From the NCBI GenBank assembly GCA_022824495.1, contig JAJDZU010000011.1, positions 144,708 through 208,707 of the forward strand: 64,000 bases of DNA, in the 5' to 3' direction. Below, piece by piece: positions 51,381 to 59,758 of this stretch. The stretch's first letter is position 1. Each line of letters begins with the position of its first letter. A program made the translations under genes and the position numbers. The notes under the pieces are model-generated. The model saw only the letters and a list, made by a program, of their open reading frames with translations, was not told the DNA's origin and did not search any database. This stretch comes from Chloroflexota bacterium (GTDB lineage Bacteria > Chloroflexota > UBA11872).

Positions 51381-52031
51381 TTACTGGCGCTGTACCGCGT
51401 CGAAGAACTCGGCGCGGGTGGCGGGGTTGTTGCGGAACGCGCCGCGCGTAACCGAGGTGACCATCTGGCTACCCGGTTTCTTGACGCCGCGCATGGTCAT
51501 GCAGGTGTGCTCGGCCTCGATCGTCACGGCCACGCCCACTGGATCCAGCACCTGTTCGATACGGTCGGCGACCTGGCAGGTCAGGCGCTCCTGGACCTGG
51601 GGACGGCGCGCCAGGTGCTCCACCACGCGAGCCAGCTTACTCAACCCTACGATCCGCTCATTCGGGATGTAGCCCACGGCCGCGCGCCCAAAAAACGGCA
51701 GCAGGTGGTGCTCGCACATCGAGTAGAAGGGGATGTCCCGCACCACAATCATCTCGTCGTGGGCGTGCTCGAACGTTGTCGCCAGGTAATCGTCGGGATC
51801 GCCCACCAGCCCGGCGAACAGCTCCTCGTACATGCGTGCCACACGGTCCGGCGTCTTGACCAGCCCGTCGCGATCGGGATTTTCGCCGACGGCGATCAGG
51901 ATTTCCCGGACTGCGGCCGCGATCCGCGCATGATCCACGCGCAGTGCGCCGTTCGGCGAGACGCGCGACGCGTCGGTGGTGTGCGGGACGGTCGGCGATG
52001 ACGGCCCGTCGTGCAAGGGCGTTGAACTCAT
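51381..52031 (-). CDS. folE: GTP cyclohydrolase I
   Basis: A 216-residue enzyme opening the GTP ring to dihydroneopterin triphosphate, the entry to folate and other pterins. The N-terminal 40 residues are polar and variable. The zinc site comprises Cys and His in [11 protein letters not shown] (about 100-110) and Cys in [11 protein letters not shown] (about 168-178). [20 protein letters not shown] is the family core. I use the ATG at 52031; the frame is open further upstream through the next gene without sense. folB at 55159 provides the next dedicated step. Confidence 0.93.
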   Translation of the reverse strand: MSSTPLHDGPSSPTVPHTTDASRVSPNGALRVDHARIAAAVREILIAVGENPDRDGLVKTPDRVARMYEELFAGLVGDPDDYLATTFEHAHDEMIVVRDIPFYSMCEHHLLPFFGRAAVGYIPNERIVGLSKLARVVEHLARRPQVQERLTCQVADRIEQVLDPVGVAVTIEAEHTCMTMRGVKKPGSQMVTSVTRGAFRNNPATRAEFFDAVQRQ

Positions 52032-52066
52032 GCGTAAGACTCGTTTCGTCGCGAGCAGGGGCCGTG

Positions 52067-52504
52067 TCAGGCGGGAGCGGATTCGAGCCGGTCCACGCAG
52101 GCCCGGTCGTCCGGGTCCTCGCCCAGCGGAGTATCGAACCAGGCCGTCAGTATCTCGTCGGCCAACGCCGGGGTGGTCAGCCGCAGGCTCAGCGCCAGCA
52201 CATTTGCCCGGTTCCAGAGCCGGGCGCCTCGCGCAGTTTCGGCGTCCGCGCATAGCGCCGCCCGAATGCCCGCAACCTTGTTCGCCGCGATGCTGACGCC
52301 CGTGCCCGTCCAGCACAGCACGATGCCTTCATCCACCGTCCCATCGGCTACCGCTTGACCAACGCTGCGTCCGGCTTCCGGCCACTGCTGATCCAGACCG
52401 GCCAACGGGCCAAATGGCGACAGTGCATGCCCGCGTTCCTGGAGGTTCGCGATGATGCGGTCGGTCAGGTCCGTTCGTTCGTCACTCGCGATGGCAATGC
52501 GCAT
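52067..52504 (-). CDS. RpiB/LacAB-like protein with altered active site
   Basis: A 145-residue protein of the ribose-5-phosphate isomerase B / LacA-LacB fold. The phosphate/active loop is [20 protein letters not shown] from Cys64, against CGTGIG in standard RpiB. At the N-terminus SDERTD replaces SDHAG, so the usual His is Glu. Further on, [12 protein letters not shown] replaces the usual ..EHNDANVLALG, so a second catalytic His becomes Trp. The nucleophilic Cys remains. The enzyme may act on another sugar phosphate or have lost activity. ATG at 52504; 35 bases before folE on the same strand. Confidence 0.75.
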   Translation of the reverse strand: MRIAIASDERTDLTDRIIANLQERGHALSPFGPLAGLDQQWPEAGRSVGQAVADGTVDEGIVLCWTGTGVSIAANKVAGIRAALCADAETARGARLWNRANVLALSLRLTTPALADEILTAWFDTPLGEDPDDRACVDRLESAPA

Positions 52505-52787
52505 AGTTGGCGGGACCGATGGCGTCCTTGCCGAGTATACGAACGGATACCTGGGCAATCGTACGCTCGCGTGCTGGATTCCGCGGATAGCTTCGAATTC
52601 AGAAGTCCGCATCGAATGTCACATCGACCCTGCCAGAAGTTCCAACATCGGCGACGACCCCGTCGGGTACTCTGGTAATCGTTGCCAATGAGTGTGAGCG
52701 GCGGCGTGTCCCTATTGAGGGCCGATCCATGCCCATCGTCGTTCACGTCAGTGAACCGCGGCCCGTGACTGGCGACCAGGTGTAGCA

Positions 52788-53549
52788 ATGGCCACAGCCA
52801 ACGGCTCAACCGCTCCGCAAGACCTGCCAGGACGCCTCTTCATCGTCGAGGGCATCGACGGATCGGGGAAGAGCACCCAGCTCGACCTGCTCCACAAGTG
52901 GCTCGTGAGCCAGGGCTATCTGGTGATCTTCACCGAGTGGAACTCGTCGCGGATCGTCCGTCGCACCACGAGGCGCGGGAAGCGCCGCCGTATCCTGACG
53001 CCCCTCACCTTCAGCCTCATTCATGCCGCCGATTTCTCCAGCCGCGTGCACGAGCAGATCATTCCGGCGCTGCAAGCGGGCGCCATCGTGCTTGCCGATC
53101 GCTACGTCTACACCGCCTTTGCCCGCGATGCCGCGCGCGGCGTCAGCGGCAACTGGTTGCGACGGCTCTATTCGTTTGCGCCCGACCCCACGCTGGCCTT
53201 CTACTTTGATGTTCCGCTTGATGAGGCGATCCGTCGGATTGAGCTCGGCCGCGACGAGCTCAGCTTCTACGAAGCCGGATTAGATCTGGGCCTGAGCGGA
53301 GATCCCGCCAAATCGTTCCGATTGTTCCAGGGCATCATTCGCGACCAATACGGGAGGCTGGTTGACGAGTTCGGCCTGGAGCGCATTGACGCCACCGACA
53401 CCCTGGTGAATCAGCAGGATCAGATGCGCGCGCTTGTAGAGCCGCATCTGGATGGCGCGATGCGAGCCGAAGACTCAGGACTGCAGGAAGCGCTGGCGGC
53501 TACCGGTCTCAGCGGACGGTACCTGGCCGACATGTGGCGGGCGTTATGA
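52788..53549 (+). CDS. Thymidylate kinase-like protein (first of pair)
   Basis: A 253-residue P-loop NMP kinase of the dTMP kinase family. The Walker A is GIDGSGKST at 22-30, LADRYVYTAFARDAARG carries the DRY motif and nucleotide-sensing residues (about 103-119), and RIELGRDELSFYEAGLDL resembles the LID region. It is longer than standard Tmk (about 205-215 residues) with an extra C-terminal helical region. The next gene overlaps it by ATGA and is a diverged paralogue. Substrate may be dTMP or another small phosphate acceptor. ATG start. Confidence 0.75.
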   Translation: MATANGSTAPQDLPGRLFIVEGIDGSGKSTQLDLLHKWLVSQGYLVIFTEWNSSRIVRRTTRRGKRRRILTPLTFSLIHAADFSSRVHEQIIPALQAGAIVLADRYVYTAFARDAARGVSGNWLRRLYSFAPDPTLAFYFDVPLDEAIRRIELGRDELSFYEAGLDLGLSGDPAKSFRLFQGIIRDQYGRLVDEFGLERIDATDTLVNQQDQMRALVEPHLDGAMRAEDSGLQEALAATGLSGRYLADMWRAL

Positions 53550-54262
53550 GTCTTCCGGTCAACCGCCCATTACGTTTCTACGGCGAGCCGCCGCCTGGGA
53601 TCGATCTCAGCCCGTTGCCCGGCCGCCTGCTCGTGGTTGAGGGTCAGGACGGATCGGGGCGCTCCACCCAGATTCGCCTGATGAAGGAGTGGCTCGAGGA
53701 CCACGGATTCGGAGTCGTCGACACCGGGCTTACGCGCTCCGAACTGGCCGGCCCTGGGATTCGGCGCGCCAAATCCGGCCACGATCTGGACCCGATTACG
53801 CTCAATCTGTTCTACGCCACTGACTTCTTTGACCGCGTGGAACGGCTCATCATTCCGTCACTCCGAGCCGGCATGGTGGTCCTGGCCGACCGCTACATTT
53901 TTTCCATGATCGCCCGTGCGGCCACGCGCGGCATTGATCCCGCCTGGACCGCCGACATCTACGGCTTCGCACCGGTGCCCGATGCGGTCGTCTACCTGGA
54001 TGTGGACATTGATCATCTATTACCGAGGATTCTGATCAACGGCGGATTCGACTTCTGGGAGTCGGGGCTGGACGTCATGCGGGGTCAGGACGTCTTCGAT
54101 AGTTTCCTGAGCTACCAGGCTCGCATCGGCGCACACTTTCATGAACTTGCGGAGCAGCACAACTTTGCGGTTATCGATGCGCGTGGGCCAATCAAACAGA
54201 CTTTCGGCGCCATCCTCCAAGAGCTTCAGCGCGTAGTGGATGACATGCGATCAACGGCCTAG
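53546..54262 (+). CDS. Thymidylate kinase-like protein with Arg in the P-loop (second of pair)
   Basis: A 238-residue paralogue of the preceding gene. The Walker A is GQDGSGRST (33-41), where the invariant P-loop Lys is Arg39. VLADRYIFSMIARAATRG keeps the DRY motif. The first 28 residues, with FYGEPPPGIDL, are extra. The Lys-to-Arg change normally weakens or abolishes ATP hydrolysis, so this may be a regulatory or inactive subunit of a heteromer with its neighbour; the overlapping ATGA start at 53546 supports co-translation. Confidence 0.75.
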   Translation: MSLPVNRPLRFYGEPPPGIDLSPLPGRLLVVEGQDGSGRSTQIRLMKEWLEDHGFGVVDTGLTRSELAGPGIRRAKSGHDLDPITLNLFYATDFFDRVERLIIPSLRAGMVVLADRYIFSMIARAATRGIDPAWTADIYGFAPVPDAVVYLDVDIDHLLPRILINGGFDFWESGLDVMRGQDVFDSFLSYQARIGAHFHELAEQHNFAVIDARGPIKQTFGAILQELQRVVDDMRSTA

Positions 54263-54366
54263 CCGCTGCCCTCAATTCGTTCATTAACTCTGCGTATTCC
54301 TGAACGATTGGCATGGCGTCTAAACCTGCGAGTTGCGCCGGAATTGCATTTGCCTGAGAGCTGCGG

Positions 54367-54957
54367 CTATCTCAGCAGACGGTCGATAAGTTCCTCGTCC
54401 AACTCCATTCGCTCGTCGGCTGTTTTGAATAGCTCGAACGAGTACGTGGGATACCCGTGATTGCCCTGCGGCGGGCCGTGAACGAGCCAGACGATAATGC
54501 CTTCATTCTTTAGCACACGAACGGCGGGAACGAAGTCGCCGTCGCCGGCAACCAGGGCAATGTGATGAACTTGGCCCTTGCCCGCCAGCAGTGCCATGTC
54601 CAGTCCTAGCAACAGGTCTACCTGCTTCTGCTCGAAGATCGGAACTCCTGATTCATCCATGCCCGACATTCGGAGGTGTCCCAGCCGCACTTCGAATCGA
54701 GGCAGGTAGCGAAGCGCGTCCTCAAATCGACGCGAGTTTGAGTACCGGTCCATCTCTTCAGGTGTCGGCGGGTCGCTGCGATACGGCCGGCAGTGGTAGT
54801 AGTACGCGCGTAGCAACTCCACCGCGTCGGCGCTTTCGCCCTCAACGTGACGCAAAATCTCGTCAACAAGCTTCTTGACGTCCAGCCGAACATCGAACTC
54901 ATGCTTCTGCAGAGCTTCGAGATAACCGCCGTCAATAAAGACTGCCAGATTCCCCAT
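54367..54957 (-). CDS. NYN domain protein (LabA/DUF88-like)
   Basis: A 196-residue PIN-like nuclease-fold protein. The first acidic site is VFIDGGYLEAL (Asp9), then KQVDLLLGLDMALLA (Asp114 and Asp120) and VAGDGDFVPAVRVL (Asp139, Asp141), the DGDF block being the LabA hallmark. It likely binds and perhaps cleaves RNA. It differs clearly from the NYN gene at 9666, so they are separate families of one fold. ATG start with GGTTGAGG before it. It stands alone between two gene groups; the 200 bases upstream are AT-richer than average and may hold its promoter. Confidence 0.82.
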   Translation of the reverse strand: MGNLAVFIDGGYLEALQKHEFDVRLDVKKLVDEILRHVEGESADAVELLRAYYYHCRPYRSDPPTPEEMDRYSNSRRFEDALRYLPRFEVRLGHLRMSGMDESGVPIFEQKQVDLLLGLDMALLAGKGQVHHIALVAGDGDFVPAVRVLKNEGIIVWLVHGPPQGNHGYPTYSFELFKTADERMELDEELIDRLLR

Positions 54958-55158
54958 ACCTCAACCTTTCGACCAGGAAACTATGTGGGCGCGTCCATGC
55001 CGGTCATTGAACAGAAAACTTGCTGTGCGCCGATGACGCGGACGCGCTATGGAATGATGCGTCTAGCCGCCCGCTTCGTACATAGTGGTGCGTACGGTAG
55101 TTTCAGTCAAGATGGAAAGGTGAGAATTCTTACATAACTCGTCCGAAGGCCCTCGCGG

Positions 55159-55548
55159 TCAATTCGCGCCGGGAACGTCCGATCGCGTGCGCTCGATCGT
55201 AATCGCTGCGCCGTGCAAAACCGACCCCGCGATAGCTACCCCGGGCTTCGTAATGCGAACGCGCGACCTCCGAACCCGAGGAAATCGCCTGAGTGTGGCC
55301 TGGGCAATCCGCTCGCCAAGCGTTTCCAGCAGATTCACTGGCTCGCCTTCCACAATCTCCGCCACCAGCTCGTACACCTCGCTGTAGTTGACGGTCAAAT
55401 GGAGCGCGTCCGTGGCGCTCGCGCTGCGCAGATCAGCCTCCAGATCCACATCCACGACGAACCGCTGACCCAACGTTCGCTCTTCCGGGCGTGCGCCGTG
55501 ATAGCCGTAGAGGGTGATTCCGGCCAGGCTGATCGTGTCAGGCGACAT
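55159..55548 (-). CDS. folB: Dihydroneopterin aldolase
   Basis: A 129-residue tunnel-fold enzyme cleaving dihydroneopterin to 6-hydroxymethyl-dihydropterin in folate synthesis. The start is ISLAGITLYGYHGARPEER (family: i.l..l.~f.yHGv...E), the substrate-binding Glu is in VNLLETLGERIAQ (about 71-83) and a conserved Lys in RITKPGVAI (about 98-106). ATG at 55548. It overlaps the rlmB stop by 11 bases and is the last gene of the minus-strand operon. folE is about 3.5 kb away, but folP/folK are not in the window. Confidence 0.92.
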   Translation of the reverse strand: MSPDTISLAGITLYGYHGARPEERTLGQRFVVDVDLEADLRSASATDALHLTVNYSEVYELVAEIVEGEPVNLLETLGERIAQATLRRFPRVRRSRVRITKPGVAIAGSVLHGAAITIERTRSDVPGAN

Positions 55549-56395
55549 CGGAATCTGTCGCTTTGCGCGAGCGCACGGCGTGGTACATCACGATCGCACC
55601 GGCCACCGAGACATTCAGCGAGCCCACGCCACCGTACATCGGAATTCGCAGTCCTGCGTCGCACGCCTTGCGGACCCCTGGGCGGACGCCGCGGGCTTCG
55701 TTGCCAACCACAAGACACGTCGGGCGGCCGAAGTCCGCGTCGTTGAAGTCCGTATCCCCGTCCTGATCCAGCGCATAGATCCAGGCGCCGGCCTCGCGCA
55801 TCTGGTCCAGCGCCCGTGCGATGTTGGCAACCTGGACCAGCGGCGTCCGCAGGCTGGCGCCGGCGGATGCCCGCGCCAAACCGCCAGTCAGAGCGGCCGA
55901 GCGTCGGGCCGGAACAATGGCCCCCGCTCCGTCCACCGCCTCCAGCGTTCGCAGTAGAGCGCCCAGGTTGCCCACGTCTTGCACCTGGTCCGCGGCCAGG
56001 ATCAGCGGCGGTCCGCCCGCGCTCTCGCTCTCAAGGAGATCCTCGACCGACGCCGGCGGCGGAGGCCGTACTGAGGCCACAACGCCCTGGTGCTGTCCAC
56101 CGATACTCAACTGGTCAAGCTCTGACGCGTCCGTAAACGTGACGGCCACCGCCGCCGAAGCGGCCAGCGAACGAATGTCCGCCATCGCTTCGGCTTGCGG
56201 ACGGGCAATAAAGACTCGTTCGACACGTGCACCGCCGCGCAACGCCTCGGCAACGGTGTGTCGCCCCCAGACGCTGGCCTCGGCCGGAAGTTGCGGGCGA
56301 CCTACCCGCGACGCCAGACCGTGCCGTCGGGCTTGTCCTCGAGTACCACGTCGAGGGCGTCCAGATCGTCGCGGATTCTGTCGGCGAGCTCCCAT
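55538..56395 (-). CDS. rlmB: 23S rRNA 2'-O-methyltransferase (TrmH/RlmB, SPOUT)
   Basis: A 285-residue SPOUT-class methyltransferase of the TrmH family, which methylates a ribose 2'-OH in 23S rRNA (Gm2251 type). The substrate-binding domain begins EASVWGRHTVAEAL, and the knotted catalytic domain has ADQVQDVGNLGALLRTLEA (motif 1), VVGNEARGVRPGV (motif 2) and IPMYGGVGSLNVSVAGAI (motif 3). The only usable start is the ATG at 56395, giving a very basic tail (ARRQNPRRSGRPRRGTRGQ) encoded by 94 bases overlapping the end of cysS in another frame. The overlap is unusually long for this window. Confidence 0.9.
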   Translation of the reverse strand: MGARRQNPRRSGRPRRGTRGQARRHGLASRVGRPQLPAEASVWGRHTVAEALRGGARVERVFIARPQAEAMADIRSLAASAAVAVTFTDASELDQLSIGGQHQGVVASVRPPPPASVEDLLESESAGGPPLILAADQVQDVGNLGALLRTLEAVDGAGAIVPARRSAALTGGLARASAGASLRTPLVQVANIARALDQMREAGAWIYALDQDGDTDFNDADFGRPTCLVVGNEARGVRPGVRKACDAGLRIPMYGGVGSLNVSVAGAIVMYHAVRSRKATDSDVA

Positions 56396-57687
56396 TGCCT
56401 GGCCTCTCGCAGTTGCTGGCGCAATTGCACCAGCAGGTCGATGAACGGCGTCGCATCGTCGGACGCCGTGTCCGGTTCACGTAATTCGATACCCAGCACG
56501 CCCAGCAGACTGGTCAAGGTGCCCTGCGCTTTCTCAACGTCCGCCGCTGAGCAACTCGGCGCCAGGCGATTGATGGCGCGCCCGAACTCGAACAGTGCGC
56601 CGATGGCGCGGGGCGCGTTGAAGTCGTCGTCCATGGCGGATTCGAACGCCTGCCGCGCCGCCGACCCTTCGGATTCCAGGACGCTTCCGTCTCCTTCGGC
56701 GTTGCCACCGCGAGCGCGCGTCACTGCCACTAATCGGTCATATCCCGTGCGCGTCTGCTCTATCGCCTCCATCGAAAACTGCAACGTCGAGCGGTAGTGC
56801 ACTCCCAGCAGGTAGAGCCGCAGCACGTCGGGCGGCACGTCGGTCAGTACGTCCGCCGTGGTGGTGAAGTTGCCCAGCGAGTGCGCCATCTTCTCGCCGT
56901 CGGTCAGCACCAAGCCAGTGTGAACCCAGTACGAGACGAATGGCTGGCATCCCGTGGCGGCTTCAGACTGCGCAAGCTCGTTCTCGTGGTGCGGGAACAT
57001 AAGGTCCGCGCCGCCGCCGTGAATGTCGATCTGTTCGCCCAGCGTGCGCCGGATCATGGTGGAGCACTCGATGTGCCAGCCGGGTCGTCCGCGGCCCCAC
57101 GGGCTGTCCCAGGCCACCGAACTCTCGTTGTCCAGCTTCCAGACCGCCCAATCGCGCGGGTCGCGCTTCTCGTCGTCAACCGCAATGCGGGCGCCGGCCG
57201 CGCCGTCTTCCTCGGTTCGGCCGCTTAGCGCTCCATAGTCCTCAAACGTGGCTGCGTCGAAGTACACGCCGGTGGAGGTCGGATACGCGTGCCCGGCGTC
57301 GATCAGTTCCTGCACGTCTTCCATGATCCCGGGAATGTTGGCGGTCACCAGCGGGTACTCGTGCGCTCGCCGCACCCGCAGGCGATCCATCACGTCGAAA
57401 TAGGCCTCGGTGTACTCGCGCGACCAGTCCAGCGGATCGCGGCCGGCCGCGCGCGCCCGGTCGATGATCTTGTCGTCGATGTCGGTAAAGTTCTGGATGT
57501 GGCGCACCGCAAAGCCGCGGTACTCCAGGTAACGCCGGATCACGTCCATGTGCACAAACATGAACGCGTGGCCCAGGTGCGGCCGGTCCTTGGGCGTCAT
57601 CCCGCAGACATACATCGTCACGGGATCGCCCAGCGGCTTGAACGGCTCTTTTTTCCCGGTGAGGGTGTTGGTAATCGCGAGCGTCAA
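56302..57687 (-). CDS. cysS: Cysteinyl-tRNA synthetase
   Basis: A 461-residue class I synthetase. HLGHA (37-41) is the HIGH signature. The zinc site is Cys28 in YVCGM, Cys208 in HIECS, His in FPHHENE (about 231-237) and the Glu there. The second signature, normally KMSKS, reads KMAHS (266-270), so one lysine that touches ATP is replaced by His. The anticodon-binding helical domain follows to the end. ATG at 57687. It lies in the order ispF-cysS-rlmB, which is common in bacteria. Confidence 0.95.
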   Translation of the reverse strand: MTLAITNTLTGKKEPFKPLGDPVTMYVCGMTPKDRPHLGHAFMFVHMDVIRRYLEYRGFAVRHIQNFTDIDDKIIDRARAAGRDPLDWSREYTEAYFDVMDRLRVRRAHEYPLVTANIPGIMEDVQELIDAGHAYPTSTGVYFDAATFEDYGALSGRTEEDGAAGARIAVDDEKRDPRDWAVWKLDNESSVAWDSPWGRGRPGWHIECSTMIRRTLGEQIDIHGGGADLMFPHHENELAQSEAATGCQPFVSYWVHTGLVLTDGEKMAHSLGNFTTTADVLTDVPPDVLRLYLLGVHYRSTLQFSMEAIEQTRTGYDRLVAVTRARGGNAEGDGSVLESEGSAARQAFESAMDDDFNAPRAIGALFEFGRAINRLAPSCSAADVEKAQGTLTSLLGVLGIELREPDTASDDATPFIDLLVQLRQQLREARQWELADRIRDDLDALDVVLEDKPDGTVWRRG

Positions 57688-57723
57688 GTGGTTTGACCCA
57701 GGGTGGCGCGGAATGCCGGCATT

Positions 57724-58272
57724 TTACGAAGACGCCTGACCGGACTCGCGCGCGACCAACACCGTGGCGAAGCAGGCCACGGCCTCGCCGGCGCCGACGG
57801 CGTCAACGCCCTCGTTGGTTTTGGCCTTCAGGCTGATTCGGTTGGCATCGGTTCCCAGCGCCGCCGCCAGCTGTTGCCGCATCGCGTCGGCGAACGGCGA
57901 GACTTTGGGCCGCTCCAGCACGATGGTGAGGTCGGCGTTCACCAGTTGCCATCCAGCTTTTCGCAAGTCGGCCATGGTCTCGACCACGAAGCGGGAACTG
58001 TTGGCGTCGCGGTTGGCGGGATCGGTGTTGGGATAGCGCCGGCCGATATCGCCGCCACCGGTCGCCCCCAGCAGGGCGTCCACCAGCGCGTGCATAGCCA
58101 CGTCGGCGTCCGAGTGGCCGATCGCGCCTCCTTCCGACGCGATGTCCACCCCGCCGACTCGCAGCGGCCGGTCGGCGCCAAGCCGGTGGAGGTCATAGCC
58201 GTTGCCGATCCGGAACTCCGGGAGCCTTCGTTCGGCCGGGCCGGGTCCCGACCTGTCCTGGTCGACTACCAG
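57724..58272 (-). CDS. ispF: 2-C-methyl-D-erythritol 2,4-cyclodiphosphate synthase
   Basis: About 165 conserved residues of IspF, the cyclising step of the MEP isoprenoid pathway. GNGYDLHRLG gives the Asp and His of the metal site, GHSDADVAMHALVDALLGA is the best-conserved block, and KAKTNEGVDAVGAGEA the C-terminal one. No ATG, GTG or TTG exists in frame between the stop of the upstream reductase and the conserved start; the frame is otherwise open only as the antiphase of that gene. I place the start at a CTG at 58272 overlapping the upstream stop, as a guess. It is 36 bases before cysS. Confidence 0.85.
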   Translation of the reverse strand: MVVDQDRSGPGPAERRLPEFRIGNGYDLHRLGADRPLRVGGVDIASEGGAIGHSDADVAMHALVDALLGATGGGDIGRRYPNTDPANRDANSSRFVVETMADLRKAGWQLVNADLTIVLERPKVSPFADAMRQQLAAALGTDANRISLKAKTNEGVDAVGAGEAVACFATVLVARESGQASS

Positions 58273-59189
58273 TAGTCCTCGGTGATGACCTGGGACTCGC
58301 GGCCTTCGGTCTCGAATCCCTGCTCGACCAGGACGCCCTTGGCGTCGGAAATCATGTCCGGGTTGCCGCACAGGTAGACCGCCGAGCCTTCCGGCGTCAG
58401 GCGCTCCGTCAGGGCGGCCAGCGGCTCGTCGTCCAGCCAGGGTTCCACGCGTCCGCTCATTTCCTTGCCGCAGATCAGGCGCACCGTGTCGTTGGCGCGT
58501 CCGCGGCCCATGCCCTCGCCGAAGTTGGGGTCGCTGTCCGGGCGGCTGACGGTCGGGATGTAGACCAGCCCGAAACCGGGATCGGCCGCCATGCGCTCCA
58601 ACTCCTCCTTGTAACCCAGTTGATCGGCGTAGGAGACGCCGTGGACGATGGTCAGCCGCCGGCCCACCTGACCAGTCTTCTTGTAGTCGTGCCAGAGCGT
58701 GCGCGCCATCGATACGAACGGCGCCAGCCCGGTCCCGGTGGCGACGCATACGGCGTCCGGTTGGCTGGTACGTGAGAGTGTGAAGCGGCCGGCCGGCCGT
58801 GGCATGTAGAGAATCTCGTCGCCCGGCTTGTGCCGCCAGAGCGTGCCCGTAAATACCCCGGGAACGTTTGAGCCATCCTCCCGCGCGTCCCGCACAAGAA
58901 TCACGTAGAACTCCAGGTAACTCAGGTCCAGCGGGGCCGAGCCGATGGAGAGTTGCCGCGGCCGCGGGTCGTCGGCGGGCTGGTCCCAGAAGGCCAGCAT
59001 CGTGTACTGGCCAGCCTCGAACTTCGAGAATTCGCTGCCGTCCGGCCGCCGGATCGTGAAGATCGCAATGTCCTCGTCGTCCAACAGTTCCCAGTGATCC
59101 AGCACGGCCCGTTCCATCCGTTCGCGAATGTCGCGGCGCTTGCGCGTGGTGCGGCGTGGCGTGGTTGCGGCGGATCGAGCGTCGGACAC
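58266..59189 (-). CDS. Ferredoxin-NADP+ reductase-like flavoprotein
   Basis: A 307-residue FAD-dependent reductase. The FAD-binding motif is RQLSIGSAPL (about 78-87) in place of the usual RxYS. The NADPH side has VATGTGLAPFVSMAR (about 149-163), VHGVSYADQLGYKEEL and VYLCGNPDMI near the end, and the C-terminus is EDYW, an aromatic end as in plant-type and bacterial FNRs. It would pass electrons between NADPH and ferredoxin, possibly for the [4Fe-4S] enzymes of the MEP pathway encoded elsewhere, given the neighbouring ispF. GTG start. Confidence 0.88.
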   Translation of the reverse strand: MSDARSAATTPRRTTRKRRDIRERMERAVLDHWELLDDEDIAIFTIRRPDGSEFSKFEAGQYTMLAFWDQPADDPRPRQLSIGSAPLDLSYLEFYVILVRDAREDGSNVPGVFTGTLWRHKPGDEILYMPRPAGRFTLSRTSQPDAVCVATGTGLAPFVSMARTLWHDYKKTGQVGRRLTIVHGVSYADQLGYKEELERMAADPGFGLVYIPTVSRPDSDPNFGEGMGRGRANDTVRLICGKEMSGRVEPWLDDEPLAALTERLTPEGSAVYLCGNPDMISDAKGVLVEQGFETEGRESQVITEDYW

Positions 59190-59758
59190 GCGTAGCTCCA
59201 GTTTGGGGCGGGGCGGTTAGTGGCCGCGGCTACGAGGGGCGAGCGGCGACGACGGCTCCATGATACGCGGCGCTGCGGGGTTCGTCGGCGGACGAGCCGC
59301 CGCGCCCCCAGGACTGACCACCCCCGCCCCCAAACTTCCAGATGCGACAGCAAGCGAGGGAATGGGGATGCGCATGCCGCAGGGCGTGGTGGGCGCGGAG
59401 GACGACGGCACCCGGTGCGGCGATGGGTGGGCGGCGCGGGGCGGGGTTAGCGGACGGGGCAGGATGACAGCGAGCAGACGGAGCAGAACAGGCGACATGG
59501 AGTCTCGGGATAGTGAGGGGATGGTCTTGTTGTAAATATATCGAGTACGGACGGGATGGGCCGGGTCCCGGGCTTTCCAGCGTGTGGACCGGCGTGTAGG
59601 CGACAGGGGGGCGGAATCGAGCCGTGCAGGGACTGCGTTCGGCGGCTCGGCAGGTGACGGATCGCACGGCTTTCGGACAGAATGGGCGGCGCCGGTCAGG
59701 CGTGGCGAGCGGCGGCGCGGAGAGTGCTTCGTCGGAATCGACTATCCGGGGGCGGGCG
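59190..59758. other. Gene-free stretch left of the orphan gene
   Basis: This 569-base region has no convincing gene. Its right half contains a short AT-rich patch (about 59525-59545, TTGTTGTAAATATATCG) in otherwise GC-rich sequence that could be a promoter for the following gene. The left half is GC-rich with runs of GGGCGG/CCGCCC type and no clear repeat. Confidence 0.5.

Noticed and set aside
59260..59535. Possible 91-residue protein on +
   Set aside because: Gly/Arg/Ala-rich reading of a high-GC intergenic stretch with no hydrophobic pattern and no ribosome site.
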